Under the pieces are notes generated by a model. That model saw nothing but the letters and a program-made list of their open reading frames with translations, did not search any database and was not told where the DNA came from. This document shows, piece after piece, positions 15,888 to 23,110 of a stretch of DNA of 40,238 nt. The stretch spans positions 1 through 40,238 of the forward strand of contig ONIG01000019.1 in NCBI GenBank assembly GCA_900317855.1. The letters run 5' to 3'. Position numbers and translations under genes: made by a program. The first letter of the stretch is position 1. Each line of letters begins with the position of its first letter. The DNA comes from an uncultured Eubacteriales bacterium (lineage in GTDB: Bacteria; Bacillota; Clostridia; Oscillospirales; Oscillospiraceae).

Positions 15888-16937
15888 ATGACGCTGCGGC
15901 AAAAATTGGCCTGTGTGGGGCTGACGGTGTTCGGCCTGCAGATCGCATCGGCCGCGGCGGGCGGCGCGCCGCTCGCGGACAGGCTGCGGCTCTGGCTCGA
16001 CCCGGAGCAGCTGCTGGCGGCATCGGTGCGCATGGAGCTGGGTGCACCGCCGGTGGACGCGTCCCCCACGCCGGAGGCAGAGACGGCGCTCAGCGCGGCC
16101 ACGCCCGCGCCGGAGCCGACACCGGCCCCCACCGAGGACGATGACGCCGGCGAGGACGCCCCGACCACGACGGCCGACGGGCTGCCGATCGTGGCGACGA
16201 GCATTGCGGGCGGGCTGAGCATCAAGAATGAGACGGACATCGCGGTCGACGCGGCCGCGCTGCTGCAGCAGGGCCCGGCCGTCGTGCTGCCGGCGGGCGA
16301 GCCGCAGATTCTCATCATGCACACGCACGCGAGCGAGGCCTTCACCCCCGCGGGGCGCGACCTCTACCCCGCGAGCGACACGTGCCGCACGGAGGACACC
16401 AATTATAATATCGTGCACGTGGGTGACGTGCTGGCCGGCACGCTCGAAGCCGCTGGGCTGCAGGTGCTGCACGACCGGACGATCTACGACTACCCGAGCT
16501 ACACGGGCTCGTACAACCGCTCGGGCGCGGCCGTGCAGGAATATCTGAACCAATACCCGAGCCTGCGCATCGTCATCGACCTGCACCGTGATGCGCTGTG
16601 CTCGGACAGCGTGGTCTACAAGACCGTGGCCGAGCTGCCCGACGCCGCGTGCTCGCAGGTGATGCTGCTCGTGGGCACGAACGCCTCGGGCCTCTACCAC
16701 CCGTACTGGGAGGAGAATCTGCGCCTGGCGGTGTACCTGCAGGACGCGGTGAATGCTGCGCACCCGACGCTCATGCGGCCGATCACGCTCGTCAACGAGC
16801 GCTACAACCAGCACCTCACGCGCGGCTCGCTCATCATCGAGGTCGGCAGCAGCGGCAACACGCTGCAGGAGGCCACACGCGCCGTGCGCCTGTTCGGCGA
16901 GAGCGCGGGGCCGGCGCTCGCCCGGCTCGTGCAGTGA
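15888..16937 (+). CDS. spoIIP: Stage II sporulation protein P
   Basis: The 349-residue SpoIIP is part of the DMP complex that degrades septal peptidoglycan during engulfment. It has an N-terminal hydrophobic anchor (8-25), a Pro/Thr/Glu-rich linker (58-95) and an amidase/endopeptidase domain from about 135. Zinc and catalytic motifs are visible: ILIMHTHASEAF (H145, H147, E150), VIDLHRDAL (H233) and the C-terminal GSLIIEVGSSGNTLQEA with E318. The start at 15888 follows CGGAGGTGAG. It is the clearest sign that the organism belongs to a spore-forming lineage. gpr, its usual upstream partner, is absent here. Confidence 0.95.
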   Translation: MTLRQKLACVGLTVFGLQIASAAAGGAPLADRLRLWLDPEQLLAASVRMELGAPPVDASPTPEAETALSAATPAPEPTPAPTEDDDAGEDAPTTTADGLPIVATSIAGGLSIKNETDIAVDAAALLQQGPAVVLPAGEPQILIMHTHASEAFTPAGRDLYPASDTCRTEDTNYNIVHVGDVLAGTLEAAGLQVLHDRTIYDYPSYTGSYNRSGAAVQEYLNQYPSLRIVIDLHRDALCSDSVVYKTVAELPDAACSQVMLLVGTNASGLYHPYWEENLRLAVYLQDAVNAAHPTLMRPITLVNERYNQHLTRGSLIIEVGSSGNTLQEATRAVRLFGESAGPALARLVQ

Positions 16938-16962
16938 CCGGGCCCGACACGGTGCGACATGT

Positions 16963-16968
16963 TATAAT
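16963..16968 (+). promoter_or_regulatory. Extended -10 promoter of the CBS gene
   Basis: TGTTATAAT gives an extended -10 element (hexamer 16963-16968) with no convincing -35 box. Transcription should start near 16975, at the foot of the leader hairpin. Confidence 0.6.
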
Positions 16969-16974
16969 AGGTAT

Positions 16975-17037
16975 AAAACCACCCCCGGCGGGCGAGAATC
17001 TCCACAGACGGAGCTTCCGGCCAAAGGGGGTGGTTTC
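16975..17037 (+). ncRNA. Structured leader that can sequester the ribosome site of the CBS gene
   Basis: A perfect 11-pair inverted repeat, AAACCACCCCC (16976-16986) with GGGGGTGGTTT (17026-17036), brackets the leader. The right arm contains the ribosome-binding site GGGGGTGG. Inside, GAA-CTCC pairs with GGAG-TTC (about 16996-17016). The predicted start of transcription coincides with the left arm. The fold would block translation unless opened, so it may be a thermo- or ligand-sensitive switch. It does not match a riboswitch class I know. Confidence 0.5.
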
Positions 17038-17466
17038 ATGCAGGTACGCAATTACATGACGGGCGCTGCCGCCGTGACGCATCCGGATGAGCCGGTCGTC
17101 GCCGCCGCGCGGCTGATGCGCATGCGCGGCATCGGCGCGCTGCCCGTGTGCGAGGACGACGGCACGCTCGCCGGGATGCTCACCGACCGCGACATCGTGG
17201 TGCGCTGCGTCTCGTCCGGGGGCGACCCGGGCGCCGTGACCGTGCGCAGCATCATGTCGCGCGACCCCGTGACGGTCGAAGCCGGCGCGGACATCCGCCG
17301 CGCGATGGAGACCATGCGCGCAGCGCAGGTGCGCCGTCTGCCCGTGACCGAGGGCGGCAAGCTCGCGGGCATTCTCTCGATCGACGACATCGCCCGCTCG
17401 GGCAAGTGGGACATGGAGTGCGCGCAGGCGCTGTGCGGCATCACGGCCAATGTCTGCCGGCGGTGA
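17038..17466 (+). CDS. CBS domain pair protein
   Basis: The 142-residue stand-alone Bateman module has two CBS domains (about 7-60 and 73-126), each with the pattern M(T/S)..P..V...........M....I..LPV.....L.G..T/S..DI. The segments LAGMLTDRDIVVRC and LAGILSIDDIARS are clear. Such proteins bind adenosine nucleotides (AMP, ATP, SAM, c-di-AMP in some) and regulate partners. The start at 17038 follows AAAGGGGGTGG, which lies in a hairpin arm. A C-terminal cysteine tail (CAQALCGITANVCRR) is unexplained. There is no partner gene beside it; a MITE-like repeat follows. Confidence 0.92.
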   Translation: MQVRNYMTGAAAVTHPDEPVVAAARLMRMRGIGALPVCEDDGTLAGMLTDRDIVVRCVSSGGDPGAVTVRSIMSRDPVTVEAGADIRRAMETMRAAQVRRLPVTEGGKLAGILSIDDIARSGKWDMECAQALCGITANVCRR

Positions 17467-17503
17467 GGTAGTGCAGCCAGCACGTGTCCAACACGCACCC
17501 TTT

Positions 17504-17649
17504 GGCTCCCTTGTGTCAAGGGAGCCGTCAGCCGTCAGGCTGACTGAGGGATTGATACGTTCAACCTTGCACAGCTGCCGGTATCTGCAACCCCTCCGTC
17601 GCGGCGCAGATCGCCGCGCCACCTCCCCCGCATCGCCGGAAGGCGATGC
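17504..17649 (+). repeat. MITE-like dispersed element, copy B
   Basis: It starts GGCTCCCTTGTGTCAAGGGAGCC and shares with copy A the long core TCAGGCTGACTGAGGGATTG, the GGTATCTGCAACCCCTCCGTC segment and GCCACCTCCCC. Compared with copy C it lacks the CTTACACAGGGGAGG block and goes directly to the GCATCGCC-GGAA-GGCGATGC hairpin, so it is a deletion variant. (The runs are quoted in part.). Confidence 0.85.
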
Positions 17650-17660
17650 AGGATTCCATC

Positions 17661-17693
17661 CGAGGCGGGCCTTGCCCCTTCGGGCTCCCCCGC
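17661..17693 (+). repeat. GAGGCGGGCC repeat unit, copy 3
   Basis: CGAGGCGGGCCTTGCCCCTT and then CGGGCTCCCCCGC. It follows MITE copy B directly, in the same relative arrangement as at copy C. The remaining 17694-17830 shows no gene that I can support. Confidence 0.75.
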
Positions 17694-17839
17694 TGCGCTT
17701 ATGCGCAAGTTTTCCCCCGCTCCGGCCGCGCGCTGTCCCGCGCGGCCGACCTTTTTGCGCATCTCCCGCACTGCACCGCGCACAAATTGCGCACAAACGC
17801 CAAAACGCAGCGCAGAAAACACAGCAGAATGCACAATCT

Positions 17840-17854
17840 TGAGAATCATTCGCA
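17840..17854 (+). promoter_or_regulatory. Fur/PerR-family box upstream of the perR promoter
   Basis: TGAGAATCATTCGCA fits the 7-1-7 Fur-family consensus TGATAATnATTATCA and is nearly palindromic. It lies just before the -35 box. Confidence 0.6.
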
Positions 17855-17862
17855 AAAAGGGC

Positions 17863-17891
17863 TTTACAAATGCGGTTTCCTGTGGTATCTT
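17863..17891 (+). promoter_or_regulatory. Promoter of the perR-rubrerythrin-rubredoxin group
   Basis: TTTACA (17863-17868) and TATCTT (17886-17891) are 17 bp apart, 47 bp upstream of perR. Confidence 0.65.
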
Positions 17892-17894
17892 CAT

Positions 17895-17919
17895 ATCAGT
17901 AATAATTCTTGTTACTGAT
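17895..17919 (+). promoter_or_regulatory. Inverted repeat operator (Per-box-like)
   Basis: ATCAGTAA and TTACTGAT form a perfect eight-base inverted repeat around TAATTCTTG. The core TAATAATTCTTGTTA resembles Per boxes (TTATAATNATTATAA). It lies right after the -10 box, a position that suits repression by PerR. Confidence 0.6.
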
Positions 17920-17937
17920 TTTGAAGGAGGTGCTTCG

Positions 17938-18351
17938 ATGCCCACACGCAAAAACAGCAAAAAGCGGCAGGTCATCCTCGAAGCCCTCGCAGCGACGACC
18001 GCCCACCCCACCGCGCAGGAGCTGTATCAGCAGCTCAAGCCGGACTATCCCGACCTGAGCCTCGGTACGGTGTACCGGAACCTGAGCCTCTTCGCCGAAG
18101 AGGGCGACGCGATGAGCGTCGGCGTGTTCCGCGGGCAGGAGCGGTTCGACGCCCGCACAGAGCCCCACGCGCACCTGCACTGTGCGCAGTGCGGCCTCGT
18201 CATCGACGTGCCGCTGCCCGGTGAGCCGGAGACGCAGCTGTGTGCCCTCGCCCAGAGCGCGACGGACGCAAAGGTGCTCGGGTGCAGCATCACGTTCACG
18301 GGACTGTGCAAGACTTGTCAGCAAGCGGACAAGGGATCCGCTTCCGAATAA
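17938..18351 (+). CDS. perR: Peroxide-responsive repressor PerR
   Basis: This 137-residue Fur-family repressor has an N-terminal winged helix (HPTAQELYQQL, LGTVYRNLSLF). The regulatory metal ligands of Bacillus PerR (H37, D85, H91, H93, D104) align with H23, D71, H77, H79 and D90 at a constant offset of 14. The Asp at both acidic positions separates PerR from Fur. Structural zinc cysteines are C82, C85, C124 and C127. Oxidation of the iron-bound histidines by peroxide would release DNA. The start at 17938 follows AAGGAGG. It heads an oxidative stress group with rubrerythrin 45 bp downstream and has Fur/Per-type boxes in its own promoter, so autoregulation is likely. Confidence 0.94.
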   Translation: MPTRKNSKKRQVILEALAATTAHPTAQELYQQLKPDYPDLSLGTVYRNLSLFAEEGDAMSVGVFRGQERFDARTEPHAHLHCAQCGLVIDVPLPGEPETQLCALAQSATDAKVLGCSITFTGLCKTCQQADKGSASE

Positions 18352-18396
18352 AACAACCAACAATCGAAATCAAAAAACATCAGGAGGAATCTGACT

Positions 18397-18966
18397 ATGA
18401 AAAAATGGGTTTGCAGTGTCTGTGGTTACGTTTACGAAGGCGAGCAGCCGCCGGTCGAGTGCCCGGTGTGCCATGTTGACGGCTCCAAGTTCATCGAGCA
18501 GAAGGCTGAGAAGTCCTGGGCTGCCGAGCATGTCGTCGGCGTGGGCAAAGCGTTCGGTTCCGATGTTCCGGCCGACGTGCAGAAGGAGATCATCGACGGC
18601 CTGAGAGCCAACTTCGAGGGCGAGTGCTCCGAGGTCGGTATGTACCTGGCCATGGCGCGCGTGGCGCATCGCGAGGGCTATCCGGAGATCGGCCTGTACT
18701 GGGAGAAGGCCGCGCACGAGGAGGCCGAGCACGCCGCGAAGTTCGCCGAGCTCCTCGGTGAGGTCATCACCGACAGCACGAAGAAGAACCTCGAGATGCG
18801 CGTCGACGCCGAGAACGGCGCGACCGACGGCAAGTTCGAGCTCGCAAAGCTCGCCAAGCAGTATAACCTCGATGCGATCCACGACACCGTGCACGAGATG
18901 GCACGTGACGAGGCCCGCCACGGCAAGGCCTTTGAGGGTCTGCTCAAGCGCTACTTCGGCGAGTAA
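18397..18966 (+). CDS. Reverse rubrerythrin
   Basis: The 189-residue peroxide reductase has the domain order rubredoxin then ferritin-like, opposite to classical rubrerythrin. The N-terminal Fe(Cys)4 site uses C6, C9, C22 and C25 (CSVC, CPVC). The di-iron helices carry [10 protein letters not shown]109-x2-H112 (EEAEH) and E172-x2-H175 (DEARH). Clostridial reverse rubrerythrins reduce hydrogen peroxide with electrons from rubredoxin and are strongly PerR-repressed. The start follows AGGAGG. The neighbours perR and rubredoxin fit this role exactly. Confidence 0.95.
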   Translation: MKKWVCSVCGYVYEGEQPPVECPVCHVDGSKFIEQKAEKSWAAEHVVGVGKAFGSDVPADVQKEIIDGLRANFEGECSEVGMYLAMARVAHREGYPEIGLYWEKAAHEEAEHAAKFAELLGEVITDSTKKNLEMRVDAENGATDGKFELAKLAKQYNLDAIHDTVHEMARDEARHGKAFEGLLKRYFGE

Positions 18967-18989
18967 TCACTGCAGTGGGAGATACAGCT

Positions 18990-19148
18990 ATGAAATACGT
19001 CTGTGACATCTGCGGCTACGTCTACGACCCCGCAGCCGGCGACCCCGACAACGGCGTCGCCCCCGGCACGCCTTGGGAAGCCGTCCCCGAAGATTGGGTC
19101 TGCCCGCTGTGCGGCGTCGGCAAAGACCAGTTCAGTCCCAAAGCATAA
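18990..19148 (+). CDS. Rubredoxin
   Basis: The 52-residue one-electron carrier has two CxxC knuckles: C5-x2-C8 ([10 protein letters not shown]) and C38-x2-C41 ([10 protein letters not shown]). The typical [13 protein letters not shown] loop lies between. It is 23 bp downstream of reverse rubrerythrin and presumably feeds it electrons for peroxide reduction. The ribosome site GGGAG precedes ATG at 18990. It has normal length and intact motifs, and a strong terminator follows. Confidence 0.97.
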   Translation: MKYVCDICGYVYDPAAGDPDNGVAPGTPWEAVPEDWVCPLCGVGKDQFSPKA

Positions 19149-19159
19149 CGTGAAAACGA

Positions 19160-19200
19160 ACAGAGGAAGCCGGGTGGCCGGCTTCCTCTGTTTTGCTTTT
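19160..19200 (+). terminator. Terminator of the perR-rubrerythrin-rubredoxin group
   Basis: The perfect 14-pair stem ACAGAGGAAGCCGG/CCGGCTTCCTCTGT with a GTGG loop is followed by TTTGCTTTT. Confidence 0.88.
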
Positions 19201-19230
19201 GCACGGGCGGATATGTATCCCATTGGGAAA

Positions 19231-19259
19231 TTGACAACTTCCGCAGGAAATGTTACACT
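19231..19259 (+). promoter_or_regulatory. Promoter of the TM2 gene
   Basis: Perfect TTGACA (19231-19236) and TACACT (19254-19259, with an upstream TGT) are 17 bp apart, 58 bp before the start. Confidence 0.8.
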
Positions 19260-19317
19260 ATGCTTGTCACATGACAGAAAATGCGGCCGCTGCGGCGGCG
19301 AAAGAGGGGGAAACACC

Positions 19318-19635
19318 ATGAAATATTGCGCTCAGTGCGGCGCGCAGCTGGTCGATGAGGCCGTGGTCTGCCCGAAGTGCGGCTGCGCCGTGGCACCGAC
19401 GAGGACCGTCGACCCGAACGCCAGCCCGAAATCGCGCCTGGTCGCGCTGCTGCTGTGCATCTTCGTCGGCGGGCTCGGCATCCACCGCTTCTACGTCGGC
19501 AAGATCGGCACGGGCGTGCTCTGGCTGCTCACGGCCGGTTGCTTCGGCATCGGCGCGCTGGTCGACCTGATCATGATCGCCTGCGGCACATTCACCGACA
19601 GCGACGGAAAGCCGGTCACCGACTGGCAGACCTGA
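19318..19635 (+). CDS. Zinc-ribbon TM2 domain membrane protein
   Basis: This 105-residue protein has a cytoplasmic zinc ribbon (C4, C7, C18, C21) and a TM2 domain of two membrane helices. The signature [18 protein letters not shown] and the LVDLIMIA end of the second helix are clear. TM2 proteins are widespread, often paired with regulators, and of unknown molecular function. The start follows AGAGGGGG. It converges with the pseudokinase gene and shares a terminator with it; both carry modules typical of membrane signalling. Confidence 0.92.
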   Translation: MKYCAQCGAQLVDEAVVCPKCGCAVAPTRTVDPNASPKSRLVALLLCIFVGGLGIHRFYVGKIGTGVLWLLTAGCFGIGALVDLIMIACGTFTDSDGKPVTDWQT

Positions 19636-19653
19636 ACGCTGCACAAAAAAATC

Positions 19654-19685
19654 GCTCCCCGGCCGGATGGCCGGGGAGCTTTTTG
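19654..19685. terminator. Bidirectional terminator between the TM2 and pseudokinase genes
   Basis: The perfect 11-pair stem GCTCCCCGGCC/GGCCGGGGAGC has A and T runs on opposite flanks. Confidence 0.88.
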
Positions 19686-19691
19686 CACATT

Positions 19692-21341
19692 TTACGGGTC
19701 GATCTCGATGATATAGCCGATCTTGCCGCTGTAGAACTGCGGGTAGCGGCCGGCGGGATCGCCGATGCAGTCGTTATAATACCAGCCGCTGTTTGTGCGC
19801 GTGATGAGCACATAGTCCTCAGCGGCGCCGTTGGTATCATGCACGGACGGCTCACCAGACGCCCAGTTGTAGACCGGGTCGACATTGTCCTTGACCCAGG
19901 CGAGCTCGCCGCTGTCGGTGCGGTGCAGGCCGATCCAGACATAGGTCAGGCCGGACTCGTCGGCCAGCTGGGCGACGCGCGTCCACTTCTCGGCGCTGTC
20001 GATCACGACGAGGTGGCCGCCCTTGGCCTCGGCCGCCGCTTCGGCGTCCGCCCAGGAGACGTCCGCCGTGACGACCTCATACGTCGGCTCCGGCTTCGGC
20101 GTCGGGGTGGGCGTGGGCGTCTCGGTCGGGACGACGGTCTCGACGGGGACGGTCGGCGTCGGGGTGGTCTGCGCCGTGGTGGGCGTGCCGAACACGCCGA
20201 GCGAGAGCAGCAGCAGCACGGCCAGCACGGCCGCGCAGATGATGAGCACGGTCAGCAGGATGCCCGCCTTGTGCGACTGGCGCTGCTCGTCCGGCTTGCG
20301 CTTTTTCGGGGCGGGACGGTAGGCCTCCGGCTTTTTCGCCGGGGCGGGGTGCTTGCGCTCCGGCTTCGGCTTGGCCGGGGTCTCCGGCTGCGCCGGCTGC
20401 TTTTCGGGGCGGAATTTATTCGGCAGCGGCTGCGCGGGCTTTTGCTCCGGCGCGGGCTGCAGCTTGACCTCCGGTTCGGGTTCGGGTTTAGCCTCCGGCG
20501 CGGTTTCCGGCTCCGGTTTGGTCTCTTCCGGCTTCGGCTCGGCTTCTTCCGGCTTCTCCGGCGCAGCTTCCGTCGGCGCGGTCTCCGGCGCTGCCGGGAC
20601 TTCCTCGGCCGCAGGCTCCTCAACGGCAGCTTCCTCAGCCGGGGTCTCCTCGGCGGCAGGTTCCTCCGCCGGGGTCTCCGGCTCCGGCTCCGGCGCGGCT
20701 ACCTCCTCGGTGAGGATGGCGAGCATCATGCGCTCGACCTCGCTGAGCTCCTGCTCCGGCTTATGGAACATCTCCTGCGCGGTCGGCACGCTGCGGCGCC
20801 GCTCGGCGTCATACTGCTCGAGCGCGGCGCACAGCTCCGCCGGCGCGGCGTAGCGATCGTCCGGCTTGCACTGCGTGGCGCGCGCGATGATCTCCGCGAG
20901 GCCGCGGCCGGCCTTGCGCGCCGGGGGCAGCGGCTCGCCGTTCATGCGGCGGCGCAGCGCGGCGGCCTGATCCTCGGGCTGCGCGGCCCGGTCGTCCGGG
21001 TAAAACGGCAAACGGCCGCCCGACACGCCCGCATACAGCAGCAGGCCGAGCGAATACACATCAGCCGAGGCGTCGAGCGTGCCGCTCCAGAACACCTCGG
21101 GCGCCATGAACTCCAGCTCCTCGGTCGTCCAGTCCTTCGTGTCCGTGCGGGCGGGCGCACCGAGTCCGACCGTGCCGTCTGCGGCGCGGCTGATGTTGTC
21201 CGGGCGGATGCCGCCGTGATATGTCCCACGCTCCGTCAGGATGCGGCACAGCGCCTCGGCCAGCGCGGTCAGCTCCGCGCGCGAGAGCGTCTGCAGCCGG
21301 TCACCGAGCAGGCAGGCGGGATCCAATGCGTGTTTGTCCAT
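19692..21341 (-). CDS. Transmembrane pseudokinase with C-type-lectin ectodomain
   Basis: This 549-residue protein starts with a kinase C-lobe-like region (about 20-180) but has no N-lobe: no glycine loop and no VAIK lysine. The catalytic loop reads H42-GGIRPDN (HRD aspartate lost, Lys to Arg), GLGAP stands where DFG should be, while MAPE (79-82) and DVYSLG (94-99) remain. It is therefore a pseudokinase that cannot bind ATP in the usual way. Then comes a linker of Pro/Glu repeats (215-350), one membrane helix (about 359-382), a TPTPTPKPEP stalk and a C-type-lectin-like domain (421-549: WADAEAAAEAKGGHLVVI, WIGLHR, WASGEPS, AEDYVLI, WYYNDC). The start follows AAAGAGGTG. It probably senses a surface ligand; the ligand is unknown. 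Confidence 0.85.
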   Translation of the reverse strand: MDKHALDPACLLGDRLQTLSRAELTALAEALCRILTERGTYHGGIRPDNISRAADGTVGLGAPARTDTKDWTTEELEFMAPEVFWSGTLDASADVYSLGLLLYAGVSGGRLPFYPDDRAAQPEDQAAALRRRMNGEPLPPARKAGRGLAEIIARATQCKPDDRYAAPAELCAALEQYDAERRRSVPTAQEMFHKPEQELSEVERMMLAILTEEVAAPEPEPETPAEEPAAEETPAEEAAVEEPAAEEVPAAPETAPTEAAPEKPEEAEPKPEETKPEPETAPEAKPEPEPEVKLQPAPEQKPAQPLPNKFRPEKQPAQPETPAKPKPERKHPAPAKKPEAYRPAPKKRKPDEQRQSHKAGILLTVLIICAAVLAVLLLLSLGVFGTPTTAQTTPTPTVPVETVVPTETPTPTPTPKPEPTYEVVTADVSWADAEAAAEAKGGHLVVIDSAEKWTRVAQLADESGLTYVWIGLHRTDSGELAWVKDNVDPVYNWASGEPSVHDTNGAAEDYVLITRTNSGWYYNDCIGDPAGRYPQFYSGKIGYIIEIDP

Positions 21342-21392
21342 GTGATACGCACCTCTTTATGTCCGTGTTGGCATGTTTACATAACTTTATAA

Positions 21393-21421
21393 ATAGTAAC
21401 ACACTTATGCCGTCAAGTCAA
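21393..21421 (-). promoter_or_regulatory. Promoter of the pseudokinase gene
   Basis: On the minus strand TTGACT (21416-21421) and TACTAT (21393-21398) are 17 bp apart, 52 bp before the start. The -35 box abuts the PAP2 stop codon. Confidence 0.65.
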
Positions 21422-21422
21422 T

Positions 21423-22364
21423 TCAATCTGACGCGCCGGGCGCGGGTTTGTTCCGCCCGAGGCGGCCGAACCAGCGGAACGTCATCGGCCAGATGCCGGC
21501 GGCGAAGACGACCATGAGCGCATAGCGGATGAGGTTGGCGATGTTGTGCCCGCCGCACAGCGCGAGCAGCGGCGCCTTGAGCACGGCGCGCAGGCCGATC
21601 GTGACGGCAAGACCCAGCACGGCCTTGAGCACCTGCGCCCACCAGACGGCGCGCACGTCAAAGTGCACGTACCGCCGGTCGAGCCAGTACGAAAACGTCA
21701 TGCCCAGCACCGCGCCGAGCAGCGTGTAGGCGTTCTTGCGGCCGGAGGCGAGGTTGGCGGCGTCCACGTCCGCGGGAAACGGCCAGAGCTCGGCAAAGAG
21801 CAGATACGCAAGGTCCAGCACGGCCATGGCGCCGAAGAGCCAGTAGAGCCGGTCCGGGTGGCTGTCAATGTCGCGAAAGAGCGGGTAGAGCGCGAACACC
21901 AGCACGAGCCCGATGCCGAACGACACGCCGACATCCAGCGGCGTGTGCACGCCGAGGTACATGCGCGAAAACGCCGTGAGCACGATCACCACGGCGCAGA
22001 CCACACGCAGCCACGTCCACTTGGTCCAGCGGCCGAGGCAGCCGAAGGAGGCAAAGACATTCTGCGTGTGCCCGCTCGGGAACGAGTAGCCGGTGGCCTC
22101 GGCCCGGGCGCTCTCGACGATCTGAAAATTCGGGTCCTTCACCCACGGGCGCGGGATGCGGAACACCAGCTTGAGAAACTGGTTGACGATCGTGCCGACG
22201 AAGCCGACCGTGAGCATATAGTACCCGCAGGACTTGCTCACGCACCAGAACACGACGATGGCGACGGCCATGAACACGATCTCGCCGCCGCAGTTGGTGA
22301 GCGCGCCGAGCACCGTGTCCAAAAACGGTGTGCGCAGCTTTGCCAGTGCATAAAGTAACTGCAT
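21423..22364 (-). CDS. PAP2-family membrane phosphatase
   Basis: This 313-residue polytopic protein has the three PAP2 motifs: K65-x6-R72-P (KLVFRIPRP), P96-SGHT (H99) and S133-R-x5-H140-x3-D144 (SRMYLGVHTPLD). These histidines and the arginine act on phosphate esters outside the membrane, typically undecaprenyl pyrophosphate or phosphatidic acid. About eight to nine hydrophobic segments are visible, longer than BacA/PgpB-like minimal forms, with an additional C-terminal membrane half. The start MQLLYA follows AGGGGAG. It is divergent from the LUD gene. The substrate cannot be told from the sequence. Confidence 0.9.
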   Translation of the reverse strand: MQLLYALAKLRTPFLDTVLGALTNCGGEIVFMAVAIVVFWCVSKSCGYYMLTVGFVGTIVNQFLKLVFRIPRPWVKDPNFQIVESARAEATGYSFPSGHTQNVFASFGCLGRWTKWTWLRVVCAVVIVLTAFSRMYLGVHTPLDVGVSFGIGLVLVFALYPLFRDIDSHPDRLYWLFGAMAVLDLAYLLFAELWPFPADVDAANLASGRKNAYTLLGAVLGMTFSYWLDRRYVHFDVRAVWWAQVLKAVLGLAVTIGLRAVLKAPLLALCGGHNIANLIRYALMVVFAAGIWPMTFRWFGRLGRNKPAPGASD

Positions 22365-22398
22365 GAAACGGTTCTCCCCTCTGTGTCTGTCTGCCGTC

Positions 22399-22427
22399 AT
22401 TATAGCAAAGCGCGCCGCCGGATTCAA
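22399..22427 (-). promoter_or_regulatory. Promoter of the PAP2 gene
   Basis: On the minus strand TTGAAT (22422-22427) and TATAAT (22399-22404) are 17 bp apart. Confidence 0.75.
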
Positions 22428-22439
22428 CCGCAAAGGAAA

Positions 22440-22468
22440 TTGACAGCGGCGGATGACGATGGTAGGAT
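22440..22468 (+). promoter_or_regulatory. Promoter of the LUD-DUF308 operon
   Basis: TTGACA (22440-22445) and TAGGAT (22463-22468) are 17 bp apart. It is divergent from the PAP2 promoter, with the -35 boxes 12 bp apart. Confidence 0.7.
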
Positions 22469-22501
22469 AAGAACACAATATGATATATGGAGGCATGTCC
22501 C

Positions 22502-23098
22502 ATGGACAACGAAAAAACCATCCGCGCGCTGGCCGGCCGCGGCTTCGCCGTGCGGCACTTCGCCACGGCAGGCGAGGCGGCGGACTATCTCGACGGCGCG
22601 ATCGACGGCACCACCGTCGGCATCGGCGGCAGCAAGACCATCGACCAGATCGGCCTGTACGACCGGCTCACCAAGCACAACACCGTCTGGTGGCACTGGC
22701 GCACGCCGGGCTTTGACACGCTCGACCATGCGCTGACTGCGCCCGTGTACCTCACCAGCGCCAACGCCATCACGGAAGACGGCCAGATCCTCAACATCGA
22801 CGGCCGCGGCAACCGCCTCGCCGCCATGGTCTACGGCATCGGCAAGACGGTGTACATCGTCGCGGGCACGAACAAGATCTGCCCGGACTTTGACAGCGCG
22901 CTCTCCCGCGCGCGCAACACCGCCGCCGTGCAGAACATGCAGCGCTTTGACGGCGACCAGCCGTGCCACACGGCCGGCCGCTGCCTCGACTGCCGCAGCA
23001 AGAGCCGCGGCTGCAACGCGCTGCTCGTGCTCTGGGGACAGATGATGGACATGGCCAAGGTCGAGGTCGTGCTCATCGACGAGCCGCTCGGCCTGTAA
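22502..23098 (+). CDS. LUD (DUF162) domain protein
   Basis: This 198-residue protein is of the LUD family, related to the lactate utilisation subunits LutB/LutC. It shows the early GIGGSKTIDQIGL segment, VYLTSANAITEDGQILNID in outline and GKTVYIVAGTNKICPD. A cysteine-containing tail (CHTAGRCLDCRSKSRGC) is typical of the clostridial stand-alone form. No lutA or iron-sulfur LutB is adjacent, so lactate oxidation cannot be inferred. The start at 22502 is 8 bp after GGAGG; an in-frame ATG at 22487 overlaps that site. It is followed after 12 bp by a DUF308 gene, so the two form an operon. Confidence 0.88.
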   Translation: MDNEKTIRALAGRGFAVRHFATAGEAADYLDGAIDGTTVGIGGSKTIDQIGLYDRLTKHNTVWWHWRTPGFDTLDHALTAPVYLTSANAITEDGQILNIDGRGNRLAAMVYGIGKTVYIVAGTNKICPDFDSALSRARNTAAVQNMQRFDGDQPCHTAGRCLDCRSKSRGCNALLVLWGQMMDMAKVEVVLIDEPLGL

Positions 23099-23110
23099 GG
23101 AGGAGATCCC

